From Tetrapyrgos nigripes (lineage: Eukaryota > Basidiomycota > Agaricomycetes > Agaricales > Campanellaceae), in NCBI GenBank assembly GCA_013368315.1, contig JAACJM010000303.1:1-64000 (forward strand): DNA of 64,000 nt. Reading direction: 5' to 3'. How positions within the stretch are numbered: position 1 is the stretch's first letter; each line of letters starts with the position of its first letter. Of the stretch, positions 34,425-46,990 are shown piece by piece. The position numbers and the translations under genes are program-made. The notes below the pieces were generated by a model, which was given only the letters and a program-made list of their open reading frames with translations, was not told the DNA's origin and ran no database searches.

Positions 34425-37400
34425 ATGCACTTCAACTTCAACTGGCTGACGAACGGTGCGTATGTGCTGCAGTGTTTCGTGTCTCTGGATTCTCATTCTA
34501 TTAAAGTTTTTAAATCACCGCGATCCTCGAGGGCACCTGGGGATGTGGAATCGTCCCATGCTTTGGACAGCATGGAAAATGGTCTTTCTGCCGATTCCCG
34601 TCCTGCCCTTTCTGTGGAATCATCCCATTCTCTCCATACTTTTGACGACACGTCAACTAGTTCTCTTCCTCCCCCTGGTCCGGACAATGACAAGAAGCCC
34701 TCCAAAGTACGTCGTCTTCCGTATATCAACACTGTTCAGACATATTCATGTATTTTGACTGCCCAGAACGGTTCCAGCCCACTGCAGATGATCAAGCATG
34801 TGGAAAATTGTGGAGCGTCTATATCGGAGAAGCGGAACGTTATGATAAAGCTTTGGTTGAAGGATGGAAGGGGGACATGGAAGGAATGGTGATCTTTGTG
34901 AGTTGATCATTATCAGCAGTGTGGGCGGACGCTGACTGAGCTGGCTATAAGTCTGCTCTGTACTCTGCCAGCCTCACAGCCTTTCTTATTGAGAGCTACA
35001 AGACTCTCCAGTCCGATCCTGCTCAGGAAACCATCTCCCTCCTATCCAAAATATCCCAACAATTATCCAACTCAACTGTTCCACTGTATGAACCACCCAA
35101 TTTTGAAACTCCCATGTCGGCCATCATATGCAATGTCCTATGGTTCCTCTCCTTGGCGCTAGCCCTCACCTGTTCACTGCTAGCTATATTCGTGCAGCAG
35201 TGGACCCGAGATTTCATCCATAAGGCAAATTTGAGGCCATCCCCTATCCGTCAAGCCAGAGTCTTCGCATACATATACTTTGGCCTGCGTGACTTCGGCA
35301 TGCACTCATTCGTCGACATCATCCCCTTCCTTCTCCACCTCTCCCTCTTCCTATTCTTCGGGGGTATGGTCGCCTTCCTCCTTCCAGTTAATCCAACTAT
35401 CAGATACGTAATGACAGGCGTCCTGGGCGGTTTCCTCCTCATCTACACAGCACTTACAGTGATTCCGTTGGTCTGGCTCAACGCTCCTTACCGCACGCCA
35501 CTTTCAGGTGCTCTCTGGCGGCTTGGGAATGCTTTTGGTAGCTTTCTAGCTCGCAAGCATGACCTGGACCATTGCCAAGATGCAACCTTGAGCGAAGCAC
35601 TGTTGGAAAAGTCACTGCAGGGAACGTCTGAACGTGACAGGCAGGCCCTTGTCTTCACTATGCAGTCGTTGACGGATGATGACGAGCTTCTGCCCATGAT
35701 AGAGGCCATTCAGGACGTTTTATACTATGACAATCAAATTCCTTACCATCCTGACTACATTCGGAGAGCAAACGTGGACCTGATAATGCCTCTTATAATG
35801 TTAGATGATCCAGAGGTTAACATCATATCTCGTATTACCCAGTACCTGAAGAGATCTCAGGTTGTTCCTGCCCTGAAGGATCCCTTCAAGGACTCCTCGA
35901 AGGACTCCCCGCTCCATGGTCAAGGCAGCATGCCACCAGTTTACTCTCTAGTGTACACTCTAATGTACATGTTGGTTACTCCTCGCCAGGCCACCGACAA
36001 GAGCCAGATGCTCATTGAAAAACATGTTCAGACACATCTCACTTTCACAGAGGACTTGCTCCTGCACATTGCAGGGTATCAGGGGATCACAAGTCCTTGT
36101 CATCCACCCTTGCCCTACTGCGTTTCAGATGGATCTCCTGTATTCGGGATGTGGTAGCCTTGATTTCAAGGAATCTGGATGAGATGAAAAAGGCAAATGG
36201 CCAGAACATTCCAGCAAGTGCATTGCGGGAACAGATCTCGCACCTGAACAGGATATGGGAAAGTCTTGATGAAAGTAGGATGAATAAGGGCATCTTGAGC
36301 AGTTGGCCTCCAATTCGTGTCATCTTCAGTGACTATCATAAACTTCCCAGGACTCTCAAAGTGGCTGGGGAAGCCCTGAAGAAATGGGGAATGTCTGTAG
36401 AATGCTCAACAGCAGTGCCAGAAGAACTTGAAGCCGCCCTTGATAAACTCAAGCAGGATGACACATGGGATGTTACACGCTCAACTATTCTCTTTGAATA
36501 TCTCTGCCAGGTTGTGACTGTGTTCCCAGAGATCAGCATTTCTGAGCTTCCTCATGACTTTGAACACATATGGCACATTATCCGTCCCCCTTGTCCATCT
36601 CTCTATTTGGTTGACCTGCCAATGGAGCTTGGAGATAACTACATGTTTCCATTGGAGACCTTGTCAAGATGGTTGTTGGATCAGTCGACTGCCATCGACA
36701 ACAAGGTTGATTTATGGATGGAAAAATACATGCAGCTCTTCTTTTCTATCAAAGACACTCAGTCGAATCCCAATCTTGCTATTTGGGGCAGCAACCTCTT
36801 TCTGCGATACTTCAGTCGAAGGGCAAAGGAGGATGTTGCGAAGCCACTGCCTCACGACTCAGGCTGGATCAGGTATTTCATAAATCAACCCGATTCTAGG
36901 CGTCTAGTGGGAGAATGCATTATACAGAACATACGTCATGAAACAATACCTGAATCGCTGACTTGCGAAGCAGCCTTCCTCTTTTCACTATTTTGCGACC
37001 AAGTCTACGAATCACTGGCCCTTTCAGAACTCTGGAAGATTCTCAACGACTCGGACAAAACCTCCTCCACACAGAACACTGATATCTTGTTCCTCCAGAT
37101 AACCCTCAGTCTGATTAACATTTATCAGATTGGTTGGGGGCAGCAGAGGGAGGAGTCGCAATCTATGGAAGATACGCTTCTCCCGCGATATCTTTCGGAC
37201 GACCTTATTTCTCCATTATCCGACCCAGTGACACTTCGACCGTCTCTGTGGGTCGCACTTTACACTGAATGGCTTGACCAGCTTACCCAGAACAGACCTT
37301 TCGCACAGCTGGATCTCTGTAATCTATTTCACAGGTATCGGATTGGATTTTCGTTGAGGAAGACGAATCTTGAAGTCAACGAAAAAACTTCAGATTCGGT

Positions 37401-37750
37401 TTGCCGAAATATATTCCAACTTCATCACGGACATGGTCTCCAAAGATGCTGGGCCTGACAACTACCTGGACCGAGTTCATCCTTCTGTTTATGGCTTCTT
37501 TAACAACTACTACCGTGATGTATTTGTGTGGGACTGGATCACAGATCTCAAATGCGCGAAGACCATCATGGAGGCAATCCAAAAGTACAGGAGTTGCTTT
37601 GACACTGGGGAGGAGGAGATTGAAGGTCAAAGCACCTTATTTGCGAGATGTCTAGAAGTCCGCGGACAACTTCCAGCATTGGACTCGGACTCGGAGGATG
37701 TCCAAGGAGAGGGTGACGAAACGGTGGAAAAATATAGTCTCACTACGTGA
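34425..37750 (+). pseudogene. DUF6535 membrane protein, at least three frameshifts (U3)
   Basis: The most damaged DUF6535 copy. The N-terminal linker is distinct (DVESSHALDSMENG, ALSVESSHSLHTFDDTSTSS). A one-base deletion near 34,702 (ctccaaag against tcccaaag) shifts the frame just before the DUF6535 core. A one-base deletion near 36,072 follows the HIAG block. A one-base insertion in an A run near 37,384 shifts the last part, which ends at 37,750. The second in-frame intron (34,898-34,951) contains TGA here, as expected if it is really spliced out. Not translatable as a full protein. Confidence 0.85.
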
Positions 37751-38169
37751 AGATGTAAGTATATGGGTGGGGGACATCCAAGCCCCTACTATTAAACTGC
37801 ACTACGGCAGTTACACATTCTATACTGTTTACTGTGTACATACAATCCAATGCTAGTTGCTACAAACCATTGTGAAGAATGCTAAAAATACAAATAACAA
37901 ATACATGACATTGACATTGACACTGAACAAAAGGACCAAGAGAGCAAGAGAAAAAAGAATGACAAGGCAGAAGGAAAGGAACGGAAAGACGGACGATGAG
38001 ACGATAACCAGACCAGACCAGGCAGCGCTGCTGCTATGTAAGTACATCCCATCCCCATCCAAATCATATCATCGTCGTGACCATCGTTAAACTCATAAAG
38101 AAAGCTCGCTCTACCAGTAGAGCATGAGCACTCTTTGTCCCCCCTCCCCACAACACCATAAAACACAAA
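37751..38169. repeat. GH71 3'-flank module (U3, a side)
   Basis: Intergenic between the convergent genes. It is nearly identical to 51,833-52,255 of U4 (both have aacaaatacatgacattgac and gacactgaacaaaagg) and less like U1 and U2. No gene is seen. Confidence 0.65.
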
Positions 38170-40546
38170 TCAACACCCCACCCCTGAAGAACTAACACAC
38201 CCAACCCAAGCGTTATAATTATACTTTTCTGGGTTCTTGACGAATACGAAGGGGGCTAGGGTCTGTCCTTGTCCTTGTCCTTGTGCGTCTCCGTTTCCGT
38301 TTCCTGCATTCGCATTAGAGTCGCTTGCGTTGGGATTGCCAGCGTCTAGTTGCATTACTAGCGTGTCTGTTGTGTCCGTGGTGTCTTGGTTCTGCTGGGT
38401 GTCTTCGTCTTGGACTCCGAACCCGAACCCGAAGCAGACCGAAGAACCCTCGCTCTAACACTCAAACTCTGTACCCCCTCATCGGCGTCGGGAAACCCAA
38501 TCGGCATAGCAAGTTTAGTAAGTCCAGCTGGGACGGAGAATGTTTGGGAGGAGATGATGGTAGACGAGTTGTCGTTGGCGTTGGACGAAGGTGTGTAAGC
38601 ATACACCTCAAATGTCACATTCGCAGGCTCAGCCAAAAGTGTGATAGTCCAGACGGTGTCTTCGACCTAATCCACGTACACATAAGTATATACATTAGCT
38701 TTCGTAGTCAACGAAACAAAAACAAAAAGAAAAAACTCGAAAGAGAGTCGAAAGAGTCGAAAAAAGGACTAAAACACTCACCAACTCTTTTCCCGTCACT
38801 TCCCCCACCGGGTCACCTACTTGAGCCTGAGCAGAATGAGTTCTCGACCACATAACCAATTTCTCTTCATCTTTCGAAATGTCGGGATACTGTCCACCGT
38901 TTTTAAACGCAGAAGCGTAGTAGGACGTTAGAGGGAGCCAGGCTAGAAGGAAGGGGAAGAAAAAAGAAACATTGTTAGCATTCGGCGTTCGTAAGAATAA
39001 GAGTCAAAGAAGGGTAGGGTGGGTAGGTGAGAAAGAAGAAAACACCCCGACTCACCAGCATGCCCCATACCCCCCGTCCAAGCCTCACTCCCCGTAGGCT
39101 GAGCCCCCTTGATAGGACCTATATAATGTGATTCGCCATAGTCGTTCCAGGAGATTATTTGGATGATGTCGATGTTGAGTGGGTTGGATGGGGAGTCGTT
39201 GGTTGGGAAACAAGAATTGACGAGAGCCTCCCAACGTTTAGCGTAGAGGTGTTGGTCTGCTGTGTAGAGGAACTGTATAAGAAGAAAGCAAGGTGGGTCA
39301 GTATTTGTATTCGTATTCGGGTAATGATTCAAGGGGGAAGGGCAACGACTGAGGGGGGACACTGGGTTGGACTCACATTCTTATTAAATGTTGTATATTT
39401 TGTTGTTTCCTTGTCCTTCGTCCTGTCTTTTCTTGAAGGGAAACGAAAACCAGCTCTCGCTCTCACTATCACTCTCCGAAGACGAAGAGGACGCAAGCCA
39501 CCTCTTGGATGGTGAACCCCCCGTCAACCCCAATCCCTTGACATGAAGCAAATCCCCATCCGTGGATCCGATGAATTTGCTGAAGAGTTGAGGAGATGGT
39601 TGAGGCTATTGTTTTCGCTTGTGTCTGTTGGTTGGCGTCGGTGGTTTGTTTGGAAGCGACGTTGGAATTGGGAGAGTTAGTATCGCCTGAAGACCCTCCG
39701 AGGAACCCCCCGAGGAATGTAGATAGATGAGGAATAATATTCGTCGCGTCCGGTGCAGAGGTAGACCCCGATAACCCAAGTAAATCGGTAAGAGCCGACG
39801 AAAGAGAAGTATCCCTGGGAAGCGGTTGTTAATTCGACTGGCCAGGCTCCGTTCCACTGTAAACATGACCCATTAGCACAACGAAAACAAAGAGAAGATT
39901 TGGACGCACATTAAAATCCCCATCCATAACCCCCCCCCCCCCCCATCCACAAACTCGTTAAACGAATTCGGATCCATAAAAAACGAAGGGACAAAAGTAA
40001 TCTTTCCCCTCAACTCATCATGTTTGAGTAAACTGACTACATCCATTCAAAGGGGAATCTTGTCCAAACGTACACGCCTCCCCCCGAAAAGGTTGATACG
40101 AGCGGAAGTGGATCCGGAAAGGTTTTTGAGTATCAATTGATTGGAATGACCAGCGAACTTGAGAACGAGTGAACGTAAAGCTTGTGCATCGGTAGGAGAA
40201 GCACAAGGAAGGGAGGACTTATCCAAGGATAAAATCCAACCCGGATTGAAGAGCGGCTTGGTATGCATCGGCGACACGGTCGGGTTCCCATGGGTCTGAG
40301 CCGATGTTGAGAGCGAAACCGTCGATGTTGTGTTTAGAGGCTAGGGAGATGTCGTCTGGCCAGTCTGCAAGGGGGTTAGGTGGACGTAAGGAGAAAAGGA
40401 AAAGACCCGGACTGACCTTGAATAGTGTAAGGAAATGTGTTACCGACCATATGATGAGCGACGACATATTTAGAGATCAACTCTGTTGTTGAAGGAACGG
40501 GAAGGGCGTAAGAGAGCGTGAACAAGAAAAAGAGAAAAAGAAACAT
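38170..40546 (-). pseudogene. GH71-a with signal peptide, frameshifted (U3)
   Basis: This copy keeps the real 5' end: ATG at 40,546, hydrophobic signal MFLFLFFLFTLSYALPVPS, then TTELISKYVVAHHMVGNTFP and an intron with donor GTCAGT. It is expected to be a secreted alpha-1,3-glucanase acting on cell walls. The same 11-bp deletion as U2 and U4 (near 40,228) destroys FKLFLS. Further shifts occur after FGQDSP, and the NGWSSQFTQ exon end differs. A poly-C run of 15 (39,930-39,944) lies in the DGGG-coding part just before an intron. Confidence 0.85.
39930..39944. repeat. Poly-C tract
   Basis: Fifteen consecutive C (G on the coding strand) within the GH71-a exon between NEFVDGG and the GDFN donor. 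The U4 counterpart at 54,071-54,083 has 13. Length here decides the reading frame and is error-prone in any sequencing. Confidence 0.9.
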
Positions 40547-40599
40547 CGTTAAAGACACTGACATTGCAAGCTTTGGATTTAAGGTAGGCGAGTACAATG

Positions 40600-40760
40600 A
40601 ACAGTATACCCTCCCGAAGTGCTGCCCAAGCATGTTTGCCCTCGATGTTATGGAGACCACTTGTACTCGTATTGGATCGATTTGAGTTCGAGTCTGCGGC
40701 CAAAGGTTGGATGGGGAGGAATTCGACAAGGAGCCAACGATTCTGTTATGGTCGGAGAAT
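40600..40760 (+). other. Unidentified coding-like fragment with CPRCYGD (U3)
   Basis: Plus-strand text PEVLPKHVCPRCYGDHLYSY and WIDLSS, directly upstream of the GH71-a start and divergent from it. The same fragment lies at 63,025-63,195 in U5, where it continues further. The C-x2-C motif could be a zinc site; KDZ-type transposon proteins have similar CPxCF text, but the match is too short to call. Confidence 0.3.
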
Positions 40761-42076
40761 GTTCTGAGGACTGCAGTATGTGTCTTTTAGTATCTCAGAT
40801 TGATGGACGCAAGGTACTTTTACCTTGCGATGTCGTCTAACCAGTCTGCAACGCATCTTCAGTAACTCGTTTGAGACGCGTCACTACGACGCTGTGCTAC
40901 CAAGAGTAGCAGTAGGACCTCGTAACGAAAGGCAAAGCTAACCAAATGCGATGCAGATCAGATGCAGGTAGGTTGATTTTACTTTATAACAGCCAGTGTC
41001 TTGAAAAAACTGACTTTTTCATAACCCAACGCCTTATACTGTGACTACGCGGCTTTGGAACCAGAGCGTGCTTTAAATTTCTTTTATTTCGTCCCAGTGT
41101 TCTTTGTCACTGTATGGAACTGGAGATTGATGCGGATCCTGAGCGAGTCCCTAGACACAGGAACCGTCCGTTCGACTTCTAACACAGGTCAATTTGGTCC
41201 ATCCGGTTATTGCATACTCAAGTTCCTTCCACCGATATCCATCAGAAAGCTTCTCGGTCTATGTTTCGTCCTTGAGGTGGGTTGGCTCTGCCTGCAGGAA
41301 AAACGGCAACTCATCTCTTTTGCCTGGTGCCATAGGTATTCCGTCGACGACAAATACAGGGACTTTGTTCGGGTCAGGGTAATGGGGATACGAGTGCGAG
41401 GCCTAGCGAGAGTATGGGTGCGATTTAGAACGGGATGGGTAGGAATGTGAATGCAACTGGGAGCGGGAAAATGAATGGAATTCGGATTCGGGACTCCCCA
41501 GAGGGTTGAGGTGCATAGTGGTGTCCAGATGGAGAATGTACGTGTACTCTTTTGTTCTTTTTCTTCTTCTTTCTCTTCAACAGCACCCCCGTTCTTCATA
41601 CAACTGATACGCGCTGCCCATCCCTTCCCAAAGTACAGTGCAATATACAGCCTAATTCTCTGCCTTCTTTCCTTTCCTAAACAACCGGTACGTATCCACC
41701 TTGCATAACATTTGTGGAAGTCAATTAATTAAGCTACAGGTAAGCAAAGTGCGCGCAACGCTCCGCATCGCATCTTTTTGGTCCTTGTAACCGCGATACT
41801 CCGACTTCGCGTTATCCTTTTGCCACGACCGAGATTACTTCCTCCAGTTGCAACCACAGTACTCTACCGGTCCCCCTCACTGACTTCATCTGCTGCTCGA
41901 CTTGTGCAAACAGATTCTGTCTGCCCCCCGGGGTCGGTCTCCTGGCTGCGAATGCGCTGGCGCTGTAACCGGAATCGAACGGCAGAGTGAGGCCAGAGAG
42001 ACCTGGTCAGAGTGTGCGAAATTGCAACCTCACTTTCCGGACAGTCTAGAGACAGCTCAATCACCGGAGCAATCGC
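40761..42076. other. RhoGEF upstream region (U3)
   Basis: Homologous to 10,310-11,455 of U1. The minus-strand relic with VPVFVVDGIPMAPGK lies near 41,280-41,380; its upstream serine-rich text is altered. The TATA-like site is changed (aatatacag). A stretch of about 150 bp at 40,780-40,930 is shared only with U5 (tcgtttgagacgcgtc). No convincing plus-strand ORF before 42,077. Confidence 0.4.
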
Positions 42077-45000
42077 TTGGCTCGTCTCCTCCTCTTCCAA
42101 TATTATAGGCGACATCACCGCGATACTCGCCTTCCTCCTGAGTTAACCGGTTCGTCTGACTATGGCGGTGGAGTCTCGGGGAAGGGTGTGAGGTGGGAGG
42201 TGGGCCGTGGACAGCAAGTGAGTTATCTCAGCTCTCTCTGAACTTCTTCGACATTTTTCTCCATTTCATGCCCAAGACTAACACTCGCATTATTTTTCTT
42301 CTCTTTCTATCTCTGCAGACTAGTCAAACGCGTCGTCATCCAATCTGGCGCTCCAATCGACCGTTATATTCCAGTGGTTCTATTCATGGAGGATATTGGC
42401 AATTTGCCTCGCGAAACCTACGAGCAACGCATGCAGAGACTGAAAATTGGACAAACGGCATTTATCGACCAGCCCCATCTGACTACCATCCCAACATCTC
42501 CAAGGATGGTTACAAGCTTGGTAAACCCAAGAAAACATTCCTTTCCAGCACCTTCGGATAATCTCCTGAAAGGTGGTCGACCCAGCACTGCATATGGCAT
42601 GCTAGACTCTTCGCCGTCATCCAACTGGAAACAGCCATTATATGCTCCTTCGGTCAAGAAGTACACTCCTCCCGATTCTCCCAGCTTCAGGAACTCGCGC
42701 AGCACCCTTGTAGATGGATTAGCTCGCGGTACCTTCAATGATAGCCCATGTCCATTCCCTCTCCACAAGGCCGTTCCCCAGCCTCCACCTGACTATGAGC
42801 CTTTCAACTTCTCTCTGGCACCCACTATAACGTCCATTTGCCATCAGGGCGCTAGCTTCCCACACTGAGCTGATCCTTGTATTACCTCAACCCACGGGCA
42901 CTCTCTCATGAAGCCGTCATGAGCACCTCTCTTCTACGTGCCCCTAGAGCACCTATCGAGCAGCTCTGTCTTGAAAGTACCAAAATCCTCACCAAACTCC
43001 AGCTAATCGCCGAATTCACGTATTGGTTGGATCATACCTTCATCGGAATGAACCACCGTTCAAAATCCTGTTTGATTGCTTTGCTGTTGGCGCTTCGTTA
43101 GGAGTTCTGTTGGATTTGCTGTGGTCTCCTGCTCCTAGTCATCTCAGTGTGGATGTGGAGACATTTGACTTCCAACTAGGCATGCCCGACCGCGAAAAGT
43201 TTTTCGCGAATTTCATTCAGAGGGTGCATTTTCTGGAGATCCAGGGCAAGCCGAGATATGGGGAAGTTTTGACGATTGAGGATTTATTCGGTGGTACGAG
43301 CTCGGGATTTATGAAGGTGAGTTCATACGTCGGTCTTTACTCAAGATTCTTCTTTTGACTCTCTGAATTGCACAGGTGCTCAAGACGGTTCAGAGATTGC
43401 TGGATGCATTGCAAGCTACATATCCCGGTCTATCCATGTTTCCCGACCCAACTTTTACTCAGCATGACCGGCGTGATATTGTTATGGAACTGGTAGACAC
43501 TGAGCGGGCTCATGTGTCTTACCTACTGTTGATATTGGTATGTACGCTTTTTGGATTTGATGCTTAGAACTGCCCCACTTACCGTGAAGGGTGGATACAG
43601 GATTCGGCTGCTACTCTTTCCTGCGCATCCAATTTCATGCAGTCAACTCTGGAGCCTTTGGTGATAAACGACAATCGGTTGTCAATGCACCAGTATCACG
43701 ACCGTGTCCTCAAAGACATGGAAGCTATGCTCCTCTGCATGGAGCGATCCGACTTCAATTGGGACGCAGAAAACTGGTTGCATATTTTCGGATTCGACAA
43801 TCCCGCCAATCGGACCAACATTGCCCCTACATATCATTCTCTGTCCGTGAATTACCTCGATATATTTGAGGTTCTTCCAGAGCAGAAGAAAACCATAGAG
43901 TCGTCGAGTCTTGCAGGGAATATCCAAACCCTTCTCGACGTCCTATCCATCCTCCCAGCTCGCATTGCAGATTACTGCGCTTGGCTGCAGGCAATCTTAG
44001 ATTGCACTCTACCTTCACTCCCAGTCCTTCCAACCTCGTCTTTTTCTTCACCTCTAAGCTGGTTCGACACTGTCTGCATCACGCTCTACTACATGTCCCA
44101 AATTTCTTCAGCTATCGACGAGATGAGCTGGCAAATCCAAAGCATTCAAGCTTTGCGTACTCTGAACCAGCGTGCTTTTCATTGGAACGCGTCTATTGAT
44201 CCGTCCCAGTTGGGCAACCTGCTGGTTGATGACCAGCTCAAGATTTACGAAGCAGATTCGGGGACTGGGCTGAAACCGAAGCCAAAGGACGAAGATGCCA
44301 AAACATATCAAGTCTTCCTATTCGAAACAATGTTGTTGTGTTGTTTGGGGGAACAAAAACTACAGAAACACCGCAGAAACGGATCTGGCAGTGAGTCGAG
44401 GTCCACGAGGAAAGGCGATGTAGAGTTGGATCCGCATGCTCAGAAGACCGGGACGGCTTATTCAACTTGGGTGTCTTGGACTGAATGGACGAGAAATGGT
44501 TGGTCGTCATGGGGGAGACAGAGAAGAGACTTGGAGGATGTGAATGGATAGGGCGTCGAGATGAGGTCGCAGCAGCAGCAGAATGGGAATGGGAGTGCCA
44601 AGACCAATGCTGCTCGTAATCCCGAGCACGACGCCGGAGCGATGAAGGACACCTTCCTCGGTACCCCATTCGATCTTGGGAGTTGGGATCTGCTTTGCGT
44701 AAAAAGACGCCCTTGAACTTGATTTATGCAATACCGACTGCTTGGATGAAGGTTTTAAGCGTTGACGAAGGTCAGTCGTCTTTTGTGTGGCAGACTGTTT
44801 GAGCGCTAATCGTCTTTTTCACAGAGTTGTTTTCTCTTGATTGGAGAGATAATGAAGGCGTCGGCGAAAAGTATGCACTCAAACTTTCTTACTCCTTCAT
44901 CGATCAAAGTGACCAATGGCTTTTGGTTCTGGAAGGATTCGTGACCGAGGTGGTGGACGTTTTTGCAGATGAGCACCTCAGCAATCAGCTTCGGGAAAGC

Positions 45001-45677
45001 CTGGACGGCAGTTCCATTTACGAGATTGGAACTGACATTTTCAATTTGGGTATGTGAATCACTTTTGCCTTCTTGCCTCTAGTACTGACAACGACACTCC
45101 AAACCAGATGATGACGGCTTCTACATTCCGGATCGACATTATTCCCGTCCTAGACCATGAAGTCTCATCGGACCAAAAGGACCTTACTCCGATCCCTCTT
45201 CAATGTACCAACAGAAATCATTCGAGCCCACTGAACTATTGCTCAGTCCCGATATGTTACCCGAGTTGTTCAGCCCGAAATCTCATCGTTCAGCAATATC
45301 TGCGTAGCATGACTTGATAAGCCCGTTAGCTCTGGTCCCACTTGATAATAAACAGGAACAGGAACACGTTCGTGATAGTGGTGCTGGATTAATGTCTCCG
45401 CTGGAGTTACCGCCTTCATCAACTTATGACAGCAAGGCTCAGAGAGTGGTGGACCTAACGGTGCGTGTTGAGAAGATTGGGCGATTTCCTGAAGCCCATA
45501 GCGGGTTTGTGGATGTATGGAAAGGCGTTTGGAAGGATGTACATGGTCATGAGAGTACGGTGAGTTTGTTTGTTCGATCTACTGGGTCTGCTATGGGCTA
45601 ACATGCTATCGCTTTTGTAGGTCGCAGTCAAGGTTCTTAGGTCACGTATAGGTGATCCAAACCCCCAAGCCCAATGA
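42077..45677 (+). pseudogene. Cdc24-like RhoGEF truncated before its kinase part (U3)
   Basis: Same exon order as U1 and U2. It keeps a good DH motif (RRDIVMELVDTERAHVSYL, closest to the usual DH consensus TE-R/K-A/D-Y/H-V) and a clean PH-like exon (LFETMLLCCLGEQKLQKHRR). Lesions: the 10-bp deletion near 43,035 and the TGA near 45,155, both shared with U2; a 9-bp loss in the first Pro-rich exon near 42,433; and a stop after GASFPH. The gene ends at 45,677 after GDPNPQAQ, exactly as in U1, because the 45,657 joint cuts off the kinase. Confidence 0.8.
45656..45659. other. Unit junction U3/U4
   Basis: Same base-for-base joint as at 15,080 (ggtgatcc joined to ccaaaccccc). It proves that one junction event predates a larger duplication carrying it. 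Confidence 0.9.
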
Positions 45678-46540
45678 GTCGTATTTATATACGACTTTAC
45701 CGGCGTTTGGTTATCCAACACGAACGTCTCTGGACTCAGCACGCCCCAGTTGCCTTTGTACTGTAACACATGGCCGAGTCCACCGGTTCCACCATTCCCA
45801 GTACCAGATGGATCTTCAGAGTACACATCCATATCATCTACGACGATATTTTTACCACGTAAAATCGTCTGATTCCCAGCGGTAATCACCGCATAATCAA
45901 ACGTCGGTGTTACCGGATACGTAGATGAGGTTGTGATCCACGGAGTCGGCGGGGAGGAGGGGAGAGGTGTATGTAGCGAGACCGGAAGGAGGGAGTGGTT
46001 GGAGAGTGAGAGGGTCTGAGTTGAGTTCGATGGCGTAGGCGGAGCCGGTATCTGAGGAGTCTGAAGAGTCTCCTGAGGATGAAGAGGGAAGAGAAAAGCG
46101 AGAGGCTATTGTAGCGTCTACACGTATGCGTATGCTGAACGGATTGGAACTTGATACAGGAGGAAGATGTATCATGTATATGTATCACGTATCGTCAACT
46201 TTGTTGACAAATTACGGACAGAACGGTGACGAGGACGACCAATAATGAGCAGATCAGAAAGGATGGAACATAAGTATCAAGGCTGGAAGGATGGAATTCA
46301 TGATACAGATTAGACTTTGAAGTTGAGTCGTAACGAGTACTTACGAGTAAGCTTTCTCTAATTCCCGACGGAAATCCCATTTCCATTTCTCGAGTATGTA
46401 GGCGTCGGTCTCCCGACCGCGTTTTGATGACTCGACCATGGACATGAGATGCCGCAACGTCTTTCCTTCCAGCGACTGGCAGACGATGGTGCATCACTTC
46501 GTGTTGAGAGAAGATTCGGGAACTTGAAGACTCGGAGGAT
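45657..46540 (-). pseudogene. Membrane-protein gene, N-terminal part only (U4)
   Basis: Truncated at the same place as U2. Core text VVDDMDVYSEDPSGTGNGG (Glu where other copies have Asp) and DNQTPV (no stop) are readable; the transmembrane helix and tail are lost. The 5' exon-like part (46,330-46,540) has a local rearrangement around the donor, with extra text aattcccgacggaaatccc. Confidence 0.68.
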
Positions 46541-46990
46541 AACAGGCTGAGAAGAATGTACATGGCATTATTCTTGCTTGTTTTCGTTCTTTTTCATTGC
46601 TACAACCTCAAGAACTTGAAGGAATCATTACATGCAAGTATTCGGTGTGTAGATATTGAACATTGAACACTTTAAACTACGCTACATACGCTACGGCGGC
46701 TAGCGTTACACTCTACACTCTATACTGTACCGTACACATACATACAATCTAATGCTGACCAATTCAAAGAATTCTAGAAATGACATCGAGGAAAAGAGAG
46801 CAAGGAAGAAAGGAAGGAAAGACAAAAACGGTCAAAGGGACGGGACCATGGAGGATGGACGATGAAAGGTGAGACGAAGACCAGACCAGACCAGACGAGG
46901 CAGTACCGCTGCTACATCTACATCCGGGCCATCATCCACACCACATCCACATCCACATGCCCTTCCCCATCCATAGCATCATCATCCCCT
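46541..46990. repeat. GH71 3'-flank module (U4, b side)
   Basis: Homologous to 15,961-16,444, with a small deletion around 46,757 (aatgctgaccaattcaaag). No gene is seen. Confidence 0.65.
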
